From: Candidatus Hydrogenedentota bacterium
GTDB taxonomy: Bacteria; Hydrogenedentota; Hydrogenedentia; Hydrogenedentales; SLHB01
Assembly (NCBI GenBank): GCA_019695095.1
Contig: JAIBAQ010000019.1
Location: 1-52,650 of the forward strand
DNA length: 52,650 bases
Reading direction: 5' to 3'
Below are positions 33,337-42,145 of the stretch, one piece after another; the first letter of the stretch is position 1; every line of letters starts with the position of its first letter. The notes beneath the pieces are model-generated. The model was not told the origin of the DNA and ran no database searches. It worked only from the letters and a program-made list of their open reading frames with translations. Position numbers and translations under genes: made by a program.

Positions 33337-33404
33337 GCGCAATGCCGCGCGACCGAGAGAAGTCGGAATATTTGTCCGCATAGAAAGCAGGGGGGAGTCT
33401 AATT

Positions 33405-35534
33405 ATGGCTTGGATACTCGTGGCCGCGTCGTTGCTGGTCGCAGACGCCGATTTTTCCGCTCGCGTAGACACTGTCAGACAGTATGTCGCAACGCTTGAT
33501 TCCATCGCCGTGCCGGCCGATCTTCAAGCCCAGCGCGATGCCAAAGTGGGGGAACTCAAAGCGCTCCTCGAAAAGGGCGCAAAGACAGAAGAGGAGTTTA
33601 ATCAGCTCTATCTCAAGTTCGACGAAGTCCTCCTCTGGCTGTGGAAGAACGCCTCCGATGGGCCAACCAAAGCCCCCGGAACCTACACGGAATCCGCCGA
33701 TTCCTGGACGGTGGACAACGGCGCCCTCGTGCTTACCGTTTCGCGAGCCGACCTCGGGATGACCGTAAAGACCCCCGCGACTCAGTGGCGGTTCCTCCCT
33801 TGTGATGCCAAGGATCTCCAGGTCAACGGAACCACCTTGAGCCTCAATGCCGCGGCTTCGAAGACGATGGCCGAATTCCGTACCGGCTACAGCCTCGGTA
33901 TGCTGCTTACTCTCGCGGAATTCCCCGACGTCCCCGGTCTGGAACTCCGGCTGACCTTCAATCTTATTGGCAACGAAATCGTCTTTGAACTGACCGCCGT
34001 CGAAAACGGCATAAACGTCGGCTCCATCCGCTGGCCCAAAGCCATCGAAACGGGCAATACCCCCAACGATTTCGCCGTTATCCCTCACATGCAAGGCATG
34101 CTGCTCCCCGGTGACTGGAAACAGGATATCCATCAAGGCGACCTCGTGAATTCACGTTCCCTCTACATGCCCTGGTGGGGACAAATCCGCGATGGTCACG
34201 GCGTCCAGACTATCCTCGAGACCAGCGACGACGCCGGCGCCTTCTACAATCACCCGTCCGGTGGCCCCACGACAGTGGAGCCGCAATGGTATGCCAGTCT
34301 GGGCAAAGTCGCATATCTGCGCACGATTCGTTACGTGTTCGACGACGCCGCGACCTACGTTACCATGGCGAAACGCTATCGCCGCTACGCCATCGAAACC
34401 GGGAACTTCGTTTCGCTGAACGAAAAACGTACGCGCACGCCCAACGTGAACGAAGTCATCGGTCGCCCGGTGATTCACATCGGCTCGCTCTACCACTTCG
34501 TGCCCCAGGCTTCCCTCTTCAACAAAGGGAAGTACGAGCAAAACCACCAATACCAGTCATTTGATGCCCTCGCTAAAGGTCTGAAAGAACTCCACGATCG
34601 CGGCGTAACCGATGCCTACGTCCATCTCGACGGCTGGGGATGCTACGGCTATGACAGCGGCCATCCCGACACGACGCCCGTTGGCGCGCTGCAAGGAGGC
34701 CCGGAAGGTCTAAAACGGTTCGCGAACACCTGCGATACCATCGGGTACCTCTTTGCCGTCCACGATCAATACCGCGACTTCTATTTTAACGCGGCCTCGT
34801 TCGATGACCGCCTCGCGGCATATCGCGTCGACGGTTCCCGTGAGGAGGGTTCCACGTGGCCCGGCGGACCACAGACGATCCTCAGCGCCCGATTCGCCCC
34901 CGAATACGTCCGCCACAATCACGATTACTTCGTCGATCACGGCATCAAGGTGAAAGGCGCATATCTCGACGTATTCTCGGTGGTCCCCCTTGAGGAAAGC
35001 TCGGAGAAGGCCCATCCCATGACCCGCTCCGAATGCGCTCGATACCGCCGCATGTGTTTCGACCTCTTGCGCGCTCGCGGCTACGTCGTCAGCTCCGAAG
35101 AGCCGACCGACTATCTCGCAAAGAGCCTCGACCTCGTCCACCACGGCCCCTATGCCACGTTTCCCGGAATCGGCGGCGGCGGACCATCAGGCATCCCGAT
35201 TCCCTTGTGGAACCTCGTTTACCACGACTCCGTTTTGCTTCCTTGGGACATGGGCGAAGATGGGGGATGGGGGATTCCCAAAGGGGACGCCGGACGTCTT
35301 CATTGCCTGCTGAATACCGGCTTGCCCTATCTTGGCTTGGGAGCAACCGACGAAGAGATTGCCCGCATGAAAGAAGCCTGCGAACTAAATACGAAATGCG
35401 CCACCCTGGAGATGACCAACCACGAATTCCTGGATGCTTCCTACCGGAAACAGCGCACCACCTTCGCTGATGGAACGTCCGTGACTGTCGACTTTGATGC
35501 CAAAACCTACTCCATCGAGTATCCAAACAAATGA
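33405..35534 (+). CDS. Large glycosidase-like protein (DUF5696/GH101-like fold suspected)
   Basis: 709 residues. A short hydrophobic start may be a weak signal peptide. A helical segment (~20-80) and a beta-sandwich-like region (SWTVDNGALVLTV to ~240, with LYMPWWGQIRDGHGVQTILETSDDAGAFYN) are followed by a TIM-barrel-like catalytic part (~300-650). Acidic candidates are Asp in YVHLDGWG and Asp in GAYLDVFSVVPLEE. The pattern suits proteins grouped near GH101 or DUF5696, but the specificity is unknown. GGGGGAG precedes the ATG. Its last 4 bp overlap the hemE start (ATGA), so the two are translationally coupled. Confidence 0.65.
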   Translation: MAWILVAASLLVADADFSARVDTVRQYVATLDSIAVPADLQAQRDAKVGELKALLEKGAKTEEEFNQLYLKFDEVLLWLWKNASDGPTKAPGTYTESADSWTVDNGALVLTVSRADLGMTVKTPATQWRFLPCDAKDLQVNGTTLSLNAAASKTMAEFRTGYSLGMLLTLAEFPDVPGLELRLTFNLIGNEIVFELTAVENGINVGSIRWPKAIETGNTPNDFAVIPHMQGMLLPGDWKQDIHQGDLVNSRSLYMPWWGQIRDGHGVQTILETSDDAGAFYNHPSGGPTTVEPQWYASLGKVAYLRTIRYVFDDAATYVTMAKRYRRYAIETGNFVSLNEKRTRTPNVNEVIGRPVIHIGSLYHFVPQASLFNKGKYEQNHQYQSFDALAKGLKELHDRGVTDAYVHLDGWGCYGYDSGHPDTTPVGALQGGPEGLKRFANTCDTIGYLFAVHDQYRDFYFNAASFDDRLAAYRVDGSREEGSTWPGGPQTILSARFAPEYVRHNHDYFVDHGIKVKGAYLDVFSVVPLEESSEKAHPMTRSECARYRRMCFDLLRARGYVVSSEEPTDYLAKSLDLVHHGPYATFPGIGGGGPSGIPIPLWNLVYHDSVLLPWDMGEDGGWGIPKGDAGRLHCLLNTGLPYLGLGATDEEIARMKEACELNTKCATLEMTNHEFLDASYRKQRTTFADGTSVTVDFDAKTYSIEYPNK

Positions 35535-36577
35535 GCCTTACCTACACCAATGACCTGATCCTGCGCGCCGCACGTGGAGAAAAGACACCCAGAACGCCCA
35601 TTTGGATGATGCGGCAAGCGGGGCGCAGCGACCCCGAATACAACCGCCTCAAACGCGAATGCGGCATGGCTCTCGGCGAGATGTTCCGTCATCCGGAGCT
35701 TGCCGCGCGCGTCTCGCTTCTTCCAAAACGCATTGGCGTCGATGCGATCATCTACTTCCAGGATATCTTGACCCCGCTCGGCCCCATGGGGCGCGAGTTT
35801 GTCTTCGCCCCTGGGCCTCGAATCGACGCGCCTATCCGCGACGAAGCCGCCGTCGATAGCCTCCGCCTCTACGACGTTGTCCAGGAACTTCCGTTTATCC
35901 CTGAGACATTCAGGCTGATTCACGAGGAACTGCGCGGTGAACTGCCCGTTTTGGGCTTTGCCGGTGCACCCTTCACGCTCGCCGCGTTCCTTATCGAAGG
36001 AAAGAGCTTCGGCGCCAAAGCCGAGAATACCCACGCGTTCATGCGCGACAACGCTTCATGCATGCACAAGCTGCTCGACAAGCTGACCGTCATGACCATC
36101 GACTATCTGCGCATGCAGATTGACGCTCAAGCTGCCGCCGTCCAGCTCTTTGAATCAGGCGCCTACTTGCTGAACCAGGTCGAATACCGGGAATTCGCGT
36201 TACCCTATCAGCAACGCATCTTTGAGGCCTTGCGAGGCACCGTCCCCACCATCGCGTTCGCCCGCGAGTGGAACGATCTGAATACCCTCGCCGCCTCTGG
36301 CGCGGATATCATCAGCCTTCCCTCAAGCATTGGTATCGCGGAAGCGCGCGCCGCGCTTGGTCCATCACGTCCTATTCAAGGTAACGTCAGCAACCAACTC
36401 GTCGCCAAAGGTCCCAAAGACGCCATAACCGAGGCCGCTCAGTCCTGCGTGCTCGCGGGAAACCATCAAGGCCACATCTTCAACCTGGACCACGGTCTGC
36501 TCAGCGAGACTCCTTTTGAACACGTGACTCACCTCGTTGATGTTGTCAAAGCGACACGATGCGACAGCGCAGGGTAA
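35531..36577 (+). CDS. hemE: Uroporphyrinogen decarboxylase
   Basis: 348 residues. TPIWMMRQAGR carries the substrate-binding arginines, YFQDILTPLGPMG the key Asp, FESGAYLL the Ser and GHIFNLDHGLL the C-terminal His. In the segment usually reading APFTLxxYxxEG the tyrosine is Phe (APFTLAAFLIEG), and the usual GRYxPEY reads GRSDPEY. It decarboxylates uroporphyrinogen III to coproporphyrinogen III in heme synthesis. A corrinoid-methyltransferase-type homologue is unlikely because the RQAGR motif is intact. Its start overlaps the glycosidase-like gene; no other heme genes are nearby. Confidence 0.9.
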   Translation: MSLTYTNDLILRAARGEKTPRTPIWMMRQAGRSDPEYNRLKRECGMALGEMFRHPELAARVSLLPKRIGVDAIIYFQDILTPLGPMGREFVFAPGPRIDAPIRDEAAVDSLRLYDVVQELPFIPETFRLIHEELRGELPVLGFAGAPFTLAAFLIEGKSFGAKAENTHAFMRDNASCMHKLLDKLTVMTIDYLRMQIDAQAAAVQLFESGAYLLNQVEYREFALPYQQRIFEALRGTVPTIAFAREWNDLNTLAASGADIISLPSSIGIAEARAALGPSRPIQGNVSNQLVAKGPKDAITEAAQSCVLAGNHQGHIFNLDHGLLSETPFEHVTHLVDVVKATRCDSAG

Positions 36578-36800
36578 ACCGTAGCCCATGAGACTCTGTT
36601 GTGGCTGGGTCTCCTCTGTTGTGGCAGGGTCTCCTCTGCTGTGGCGGGGTCTCCTGACCCAGCCACTCTTAGCGACCGAAGGTCTCCCTTCGGTAGCACC
36701 GCGATCGCCGAACGCGGCGCAAGATAAACCGCAGACCGTGCGACCTGTTGTGGCAGGGTCTCCTGCCCCAGCCACTCTTAACGACTGAAAGGTCTCCCTT
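36574..36800. repeat. Tandem and direct repeat block with hairpins
   Basis: A 20-bp unit (CTGTTGTGGCTGGGTCTCCT and variants) occurs three times in exact tandem at 36596-36655 and once more at 36745-36764. Each array is followed by a shared CAGCCACTCTTA-GCGACCGAAGGTCTCCC segment and preceded by similar TAAACCG sequence, so a larger unit is duplicated. ACCGAAGG and CCTTCGGT form a perfect hairpin with a TCTC loop around 36675-36694. It lies between hemE and the entericidin gene. Confidence 0.8.
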
Positions 36801-36978
36801 ATCCCATGAAGTGTTCGCCCCGTACTTCAGCCAACCAATTGCAGTCGAGGCAGGCGCTGTCTACCAAGAACTGCTCACCCTACACCCCAAGTTGACCGCC
36901 GCGTCACCGGTTGATACGCTGATGTTTCAGTCCAACAACCCAAGCAAGGCGTTAGAACGATATTGGGAGCTCAAAACG
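36578..36978. other. Gap between hemE and the entericidin-like gene
   Basis: Apart from the repeat block, 36801-36978 shows no clear gene; an open frame upstream of 36979 continues into it but has no ribosome-binding site or recognisable protein content. Confidence 0.5.
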
Positions 36979-37122
36979 ATGAAACGGATCATTGCAACCC
37001 TGTCACTCATTCTGGCTGTGGCGATTCTCGGCGCGTGTCTCAATGGATGCAACACGTTTCGCGGAATCGGGAAAGACATTCAAGCCGGCGGGCGTGCCAT
37101 TGAGCGTGCCGCGAACAAGTAA
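36979..37122 (+). CDS. Entericidin A/B-like lipoprotein
   Basis: 47 residues. A basic start and hydrophobic stretch (MKRIIATLSLILAVAIL) precede CNTFRGIGKDIQAGGRAIERAA, the entericidin signature. Two lipobox cysteines are possible: LGAC (Cys20) and NGC (Cys24); by family comparison, Cys24 just before NTFRG is the likely lipidated residue. In enterobacteria, entericidins are small membrane lipoproteins of a toxin/antidote pair linked to stationary-phase lysis; here it is single. GGGAG lies 9 nt before the ATG, and a strong terminator follows. Confidence 0.82.
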   Translation: MKRIIATLSLILAVAILGACLNGCNTFRGIGKDIQAGGRAIERAANK

Positions 37123-37195
37123 TCCTGCTTCGTTTTACCGGAGCAAATCGGAATCCGCCTGAGCGCGTGATTCCTCGAACGGTTCAGTACGGACT

Positions 37196-37227
37196 GGGCA
37201 GCCGTGCGCGGCTGCCCAGGCGTTTTT
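37196..37227 (+). terminator. Rho-independent terminator
   Basis: GGGCAGCCG (37196-37204) pairs perfectly with CGGCTGCCC (37209-37217) with a TGCG loop, followed shortly by TTTTT. It ends the entericidin-like transcript and insulates the kinase gene. Confidence 0.88.
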
Positions 37228-37308
37228 GTCCGGTTTATGTTGGCCGCGCCTGATTTGCGTGTCTTTGGTACTTTGGGATAGCGTAGAAACAACACAAGAG
37301 ACTGCCGG

Positions 37309-39141
37309 ATGGGACACGGATATACACAGATAATACAGTCTGCTGCCCTGCGCATTGTTGAAGCTGCTATTGAATATACCGACGTCGACGATTTTGAGCA
37401 GCCGCTGCACTCTCTTGTCGCGGAACTTCCCTCAAGCATTGCCAACGAAACCGGCGTGGATGTCGCCAGTCTCAGGGACCACGGCGCCGACCCCGCAACG
37501 ACCAGCCGGCTCTTACGGGCCGTCGAGGCCGAGACCATCAATGTCCTTCGCGAGAACTACGGAGAGGAAGATTTCCACGAGATCGTTCTCGCTCTCCGGC
37601 GGTGCATCCGCAAGTCTTTACCTGAGCGCCCCCTCAATCCTGAAGGCGTTCGCCTCTATCAAGGGTTGGTCGGCGCATCCGTAGAAGAGACAAAGCCCGA
37701 GACCCGTCGCCTTTACAGCCTCTTGAAGGGCATCCTTCGAAGCATCCGCGACATGGTCTATGTCCACGACACCCTCGGCAACTTCCTGTACGTCAATGAC
37801 CGGGGTCTCGAAATGACCCGCTACACCCGCGACGACCTCGTCAATGGCATGTCCGTTTTCGATATGGTCGCTCCCGAGTACCTCGATTTGGTCGAGGAGC
37901 GCATGGCGTCCTCCCCCGGACGCTCGTCACCCTATTCCATCGAAATCTTCACCAAAGACGGCGACCGTGTCCCGATCGAAATTGACACCCGAGTTATGTT
38001 CGGCGAACGCGGCCGGCCAGATGCCGTCGTGGGCGTTGCTCGCGACCTCAGGCTGGAAAGACGTCTGCAGGAAGACATCGTTCGGACGAATCGATACTTC
38101 GAGCACCTCATGGGCAACACGTCGCACGGCGTGATCGTCATCGACCTCCAGGGCAACATCAGAGACGTGAATGCCTGCGCGTTGGCCCAGAGCGGCGCAA
38201 CGTCAGCCACCTCGCTGATTGGTCATAACATTCGCAACGTGTGCGAGCAAGACGAAGAGAAGATATCTCAGGTCATTCAATCCGTTTGCGAACAGCGCAA
38301 AATCCTCAAGTCCCCGCTCGCCGTAAGGACCCGGTTCGGCGGCGAAATCAAGGGCGAAGTCACAGTCGTGCCCATCGAGGGAGAGAAGGCTTCGCCGGAC
38401 AGCCTTATGCTGATCGTCCACGATACCGCGCGGCAACGCGCCCTCGAAGAAAACCTGATCCAGGCGGCCAAGCTCTCCGCCCTCGGAGAGATCGTCGCGC
38501 GTGCCGCCCACGAATTAAACAATCCGATCACCGCCATCCTCGGCTATGGCGAATTGCTGAAAGGGACAGCGACCGACGATTCCCAGCGCCAGCGATTCGA
38601 TCGAATGTTGGAAGAGACGCACCGCTGCCGTCGCATCGTCGAGAATCTTCTTACGTTTTCTCGCCGCGCCGAACACAGTCGCAGGCCCGTGGACATCAAC
38701 GGCCTTGTCGGCGAGGCTTTGTCGCTGTATGAATACGCGCTTCGTCTCGACGAAATCGAGGTCGATGTGAAGCTTGATCCGGATTTGCCGCAACTCAAAG
38801 TGAGCGCGCAGGACATTCAACGCGCCTTTCTCAACATTCTCAATAACGCCCACCAGGCACTGCTCGAGGTTGGTGATCGCCCCCGGCGCTTGAGCATATC
38901 CACCTCATTGAGCGGTCCCAATGTGCGCATTGGGTTTCGCGACAATGGCCCCGGTATCTCCGAGGAAGCAAGGACCCGTTTGTTCGACCCATTCTTCACA
39001 ACGAAGCCCTTAGGCCAAGGAATAGGGCTCGGGCTGAGCATCGCCCACGGGATCGTGGCCGATCACTGTGGCCGCATCGAAGTGGAATCGGCGCCAGGTC
39101 ATGGCGCGACCTTCACGATACTACTTCCTGTGACGCCGTAG
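37309..39141 (+). CDS. PAS-domain sensor histidine kinase
   Basis: 610 residues, with no membrane helix, so it is cytoplasmic. The N-terminal ~130 residues are helical and unassigned. Two PAS domains follow (about 138-250 with MVYVHDTLGNFLYVNDRGLEMTRY, and 255-375 with GVIVIDLQGNIRDVNACAL). The HisKA phospho-acceptor is in ARAAHELNNPITAILGYGELL. The HATPase carries FLNILNNAHQAL (N box), DNGPGI (G1), FDPFFTTK (F) and GIGLGLSIAHGI (G2). All catalytic motifs are intact. No receiver domain or response-regulator gene is adjacent, so it is an orphan kinase. The ribosome-binding site is weak. Confidence 0.92.
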   Translation: MGHGYTQIIQSAALRIVEAAIEYTDVDDFEQPLHSLVAELPSSIANETGVDVASLRDHGADPATTSRLLRAVEAETINVLRENYGEEDFHEIVLALRRCIRKSLPERPLNPEGVRLYQGLVGASVEETKPETRRLYSLLKGILRSIRDMVYVHDTLGNFLYVNDRGLEMTRYTRDDLVNGMSVFDMVAPEYLDLVEERMASSPGRSSPYSIEIFTKDGDRVPIEIDTRVMFGERGRPDAVVGVARDLRLERRLQEDIVRTNRYFEHLMGNTSHGVIVIDLQGNIRDVNACALAQSGATSATSLIGHNIRNVCEQDEEKISQVIQSVCEQRKILKSPLAVRTRFGGEIKGEVTVVPIEGEKASPDSLMLIVHDTARQRALEENLIQAAKLSALGEIVARAAHELNNPITAILGYGELLKGTATDDSQRQRFDRMLEETHRCRRIVENLLTFSRRAEHSRRPVDINGLVGEALSLYEYALRLDEIEVDVKLDPDLPQLKVSAQDIQRAFLNILNNAHQALLEVGDRPRRLSISTSLSGPNVRIGFRDNGPGISEEARTRLFDPFFTTKPLGQGIGLGLSIAHGIVADHCGRIEVESAPGHGATFTILLPVTP

Positions 39142-39149
39142 CGCAGTTG

Positions 39150-40514
39150 TTAGTGCTCGATGTCGTTGCCGGGATTCTGTCGGCTACGCATTGCGTAGTG
39201 CGCAAGCACCACAACGCTGAACACCACATAAACCAACGCGGCAGACGGCGCTTCGCTTATCACGATGAGCATGAACCCCAGTGATGTCGCCACAGCCACG
39301 ACGGCAGTCACCTTCAACAATGCCGGAGGAATCTGAAGATACGCCGCGCCGTACTCTGCCGGCATTCTTCGCGGCAGTCGCACGCTCGCGATGCTCAGCA
39401 TCACCGTCATCAGCAAGATGCCCACCGCGGCCATAATCCCGTAGTAATCGATGGATGCGTTGAAGCCCAGCAGCACAAACACCAGCACGAAGAACGCCGT
39501 CTCGGCATGCAACGGACTCCGCGTACGTCCGTTTACGACTCCCAGCCAGGCGGGAAGCACCCCTTCGCGCGCTTGCGCGAACACCTCTCGCGGCAACGCG
39601 ATCGCTGCTGCATTCAGTGAGGTCAGGCCCGCGCTCAGCGCCCCGATGCCCAAAAAGAATACCAACGGCGCGGGCATGAACAGGGCCGCCGATTCTGACA
39701 GCGGTGCCTTCATCGCGCGGATATGCTCCGGGTCATACGGAATGGAGTTCACGAACGTCGCGCCCACCGCAACGTAGAGAACCAGAACGATCACGCCGCC
39801 GATGCCCAGCGACAACGGAATGTTCCGCTTCGCATGTTGCATCTCTTCGCCCATTTCCGCGATCACTTGAAACCCCATGCACACGGAATAACAAAGTATC
39901 GTCCCCATGGCAAAACCGCCCGCACCCTTGGGAAAATCCAGCGCAAACGATATCGGAACCTTCACGGCGCCAAGGGCTGCATAGGACGTCAAGGCCAGGA
40001 ACAACTGCACGACCATGGCGATCTGCAGCCACATCGCCAGCTTCAAACCAAATTGGTACATCGCAAAAAATACCGCGAGGATCGCAAAGCTTATGGCCAT
40101 GTCAGGTACGCCGCCGGGGATGTGCTGACTAATGTACTTCGCCAGACCCACCGTTACGACGCACGTCGAGCATGCGCCACCCAGTATCGCCCACGACGAC
40201 GTGAGCGCGCCCATCGCCGGCGACATCAAGTGCGCAGCATAGTAGTATCCGCCCCCCGCCTTGGGCATGGCGCTCGAAAGCTGCATCAGGGGGGTGACGC
40301 CCACCATCGAAATGGCTATCGCGATCAGAAACGCAAGCCACTGCGAAGTGCCCGCCGCGATCGAAATCTGGGCGATAAGCGCATAGATCCCAATCCCTAT
40401 CACCCCGCCAACAACCAACGCGACACCACCCAGTAGTGTCACGGGTTTTGCCAGCTCTTGCTCAATCGGCGTTGCTGCAGAAATGGATGACGCGTTCTCC
40501 GGCGAAACAGTCAC
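39150..40514 (-). CDS. APC-family amino acid permease
   Basis: 454 residues from the GTG at 40514, preceded by GGGAGA at 6 nt; a GTG 27 nt farther upstream is inside the hairpin and less likely. About 12 hydrophobic segments span the protein. VTLLGGVALVVGGVIGIGIYALI is the glycine-rich helix 1 of APC transporters, and PKAGGGYYYAAHLMSPAMG follows. It probably imports an amino acid or amine across the inner membrane. It is downstream of the DUF2851 gene, and a hairpin spans that junction. Confidence 0.9.
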   Translation of the reverse strand: MTVSPENASSISAATPIEQELAKPVTLLGGVALVVGGVIGIGIYALIAQISIAAGTSQWLAFLIAIAISMVGVTPLMQLSSAMPKAGGGYYYAAHLMSPAMGALTSSWAILGGACSTCVVTVGLAKYISQHIPGGVPDMAISFAILAVFFAMYQFGLKLAMWLQIAMVVQLFLALTSYAALGAVKVPISFALDFPKGAGGFAMGTILCYSVCMGFQVIAEMGEEMQHAKRNIPLSLGIGGVIVLVLYVAVGATFVNSIPYDPEHIRAMKAPLSESAALFMPAPLVFFLGIGALSAGLTSLNAAAIALPREVFAQAREGVLPAWLGVVNGRTRSPLHAETAFFVLVFVLLGFNASIDYYGIMAAVGILLMTVMLSIASVRLPRRMPAEYGAAYLQIPPALLKVTAVVAVATSLGFMLIVISEAPSAALVYVVFSVVVLAHYAMRSRQNPGNDIEH

Positions 40515-40523
40515 GGTAGCTCT

Positions 40524-40549
40524 CCCTGATTGTTCGTGCACAATCAGGG
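40524..40549 (-). promoter_or_regulatory. Hairpin at the DUF2851 stop / permease ribosome-binding site
   Basis: CCCTGATTG (40524-40532) and CAATCAGGG (40541-40549) are perfectly complementary over 9 bp with an 8-nt loop. In the minus-strand mRNA the stem overlaps the stop codon of the upstream gene (40544-40546) and ends against the GGGAGA ribosome-binding site of the permease. Ribosomes finishing the first gene could open it, which would couple the two. Confidence 0.55.
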
Positions 40550-41986
40550 CGAAGGGTAGGGCACCCGCGAATCCTTGTCAAGATGTGGGACGAGAAAGCA
40601 GTTGCGGCAAGACGGGTTGGACCTGCACCAATCCTGATAGACCTGCAGGAGTCCTTGTTGCGCGCGAAAATCGATTCGCAGGGGGATCGCTTTTCCAAAC
40701 AAGCGCGGCAACATGATTTTCACGATGTGATTGTCTGGTTCTTTCGGAAGCGCCGCGAACAACGCATGCACGCCTTCTTCCGCGGTCCGGTCCTGCCTCT
40801 GGCGCGCCATGGCCAACGCGGCAGGTACGAAAACGTTGCCGATGATTGAGCGTACCCGCCCTGCCCCCAACAACGCGACAGGTTTGGCGAGCCGCTCGCT
40901 CGTCCACGAGTAATGCTCCGCCCAAAACCCCATCGGACGTGGAAACAACGCCTCAAGCGCCCTGCGCCGCTGAAGTGGGGGAGAGGCATCCTTCCAGATC
41001 GATGCCAGTGTGCTCGCGATACCGTCTTTGCTGGTCCTTGCCAGAAACCTCGCCGCTCCCGCCAGCCTGCGCTCTGGATAGTTGCACGGACGCACACCGC
41101 TGCGTGACCACCCAAGCGGCAGGCTGCGCAATCCGGAAAGATGCGCTTCCCTTAGCTCAGAGAGACGAACATGGTGCGGGTGCGCGTCTTCCTGCAAGGA
41201 AGGCAACAGTCCCCCGAGTTGTAGAAACGCCGTTTCCACTAGCATCGGATCGAGTCGCGCCAGTTGCACCACGCGTTCGTAAGGCAATTGCCGCGCCAAC
41301 GCATGAAAGTGATTCTTGTACCGGACGAACCCGCAGGCCGTCATGAACATCTCGTAGATTGCCTGGTCCGCGCCCACCCGCGATATCCGTTCGCCCATCG
41401 CGCGCGCCTTGTTTAGCAGCCGCCATTCGCCGGCGAGCCTCAGAAACTCCAGAAGGTGCGCCGCGCCGTACGCGCCGCAGATCTCCGCACACTTTCCCTG
41501 TGCCATGGGCGTGTCATACGGAAAATCGTCGGGGACTACCGTGTCGGCAAGCAACGCAACCGGCAACTCAAGGAACTTGCCCAGCAGCAGGCACGGAATC
41601 GCCCGCCCCGATGAAGTGACTGGCGGCGACGAGGGCGGTCGGGTATCCAGCACGACCACGAGGATAACGTCGTCGTACCGCGGATCGACGTGATGCCCGT
41701 GCTGTTTCCACGCGGCGTGATCGAGATGGATTTCGATGTCACCCGAATGCAGCGTCCCGGCAATCTCAATTTGCGCGCCGCGAAAGTCCGGCCCTTCCCC
41801 CTGATTCCACCAGCCAGGCGACAAAACCCGCACAGCTTTCCCGCTTGCGGTCTGAAGCCCACTTCCGCGATACAACCGATCGAACCATAGACACTGAACA
41901 ACTTCTTCCGACACCACCGGCGCGCCTTCGCGCGCCACCGTGTGAAATCGCGCGTAGTCGCTCGAAAACGCCGCCCCCTCTTTCAT
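40544..41986 (-). CDS. DUF2851 family protein
   Basis: 480 residues from the ATG at 41986, with GAGGA 6 nt upstream; earlier starts lack support. The N-terminal part has VVQCLWFDRLYRGSGLQTASG and PGWWNQGEGPDFRGAQIEI, then GDIEIHLDHAAWKQHGHHVDPRYDDVILVVVLD. This is the DUF2851 signature, with a cluster of His, Asp and Glu residues that looks like a metal-dependent nuclease core. The C-terminal ~30 residues carry CRSNPSCRNC, a possible Cys metal site. The function is not established for the family; a nucleic-acid role is an inference. Confidence 0.82.
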   Translation of the reverse strand: MKEGAAFSSDYARFHTVAREGAPVVSEEVVQCLWFDRLYRGSGLQTASGKAVRVLSPGWWNQGEGPDFRGAQIEIAGTLHSGDIEIHLDHAAWKQHGHHVDPRYDDVILVVVLDTRPPSSPPVTSSGRAIPCLLLGKFLELPVALLADTVVPDDFPYDTPMAQGKCAEICGAYGAAHLLEFLRLAGEWRLLNKARAMGERISRVGADQAIYEMFMTACGFVRYKNHFHALARQLPYERVVQLARLDPMLVETAFLQLGGLLPSLQEDAHPHHVRLSELREAHLSGLRSLPLGWSRSGVRPCNYPERRLAGAARFLARTSKDGIASTLASIWKDASPPLQRRRALEALFPRPMGFWAEHYSWTSERLAKPVALLGAGRVRSIIGNVFVPAALAMARQRQDRTAEEGVHALFAALPKEPDNHIVKIMLPRLFGKAIPLRIDFRAQQGLLQVYQDWCRSNPSCRNCFLVPHLDKDSRVPYPSP

Positions 41987-42097
41987 GATTGGTCCTCGTG
42001 CCAACGCTTCAGATCCGAGACGCGAACTAGGCAACCCCCACAAATGATACTAACCACACACCCAATTCCCAAATTCTCTACCAACTCCAATCTCGCA

Positions 42098-42106
42098 TGG
42101 TATAAT
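42098..42106 (+). promoter_or_regulatory. Extended -10 promoter
   Basis: TGGTATAAT is a perfect -10 with the TGn extension, 40 nt before the ATG at 42146. The -35 region is poor, as is common for extended -10 promoters. Confidence 0.65.
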
Positions 42107-42145
42107 TACTTGACAAAATGACCTCTGCTCTTGAGGAGGAGAAAC

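Noticed and set aside
36748-36978. Upstream extension of the entericidin gene to a 124-residue protein
   Set aside because: The extra residues come from the repeat block, lack a ribosome-binding site and would bury the lipoprotein signal.
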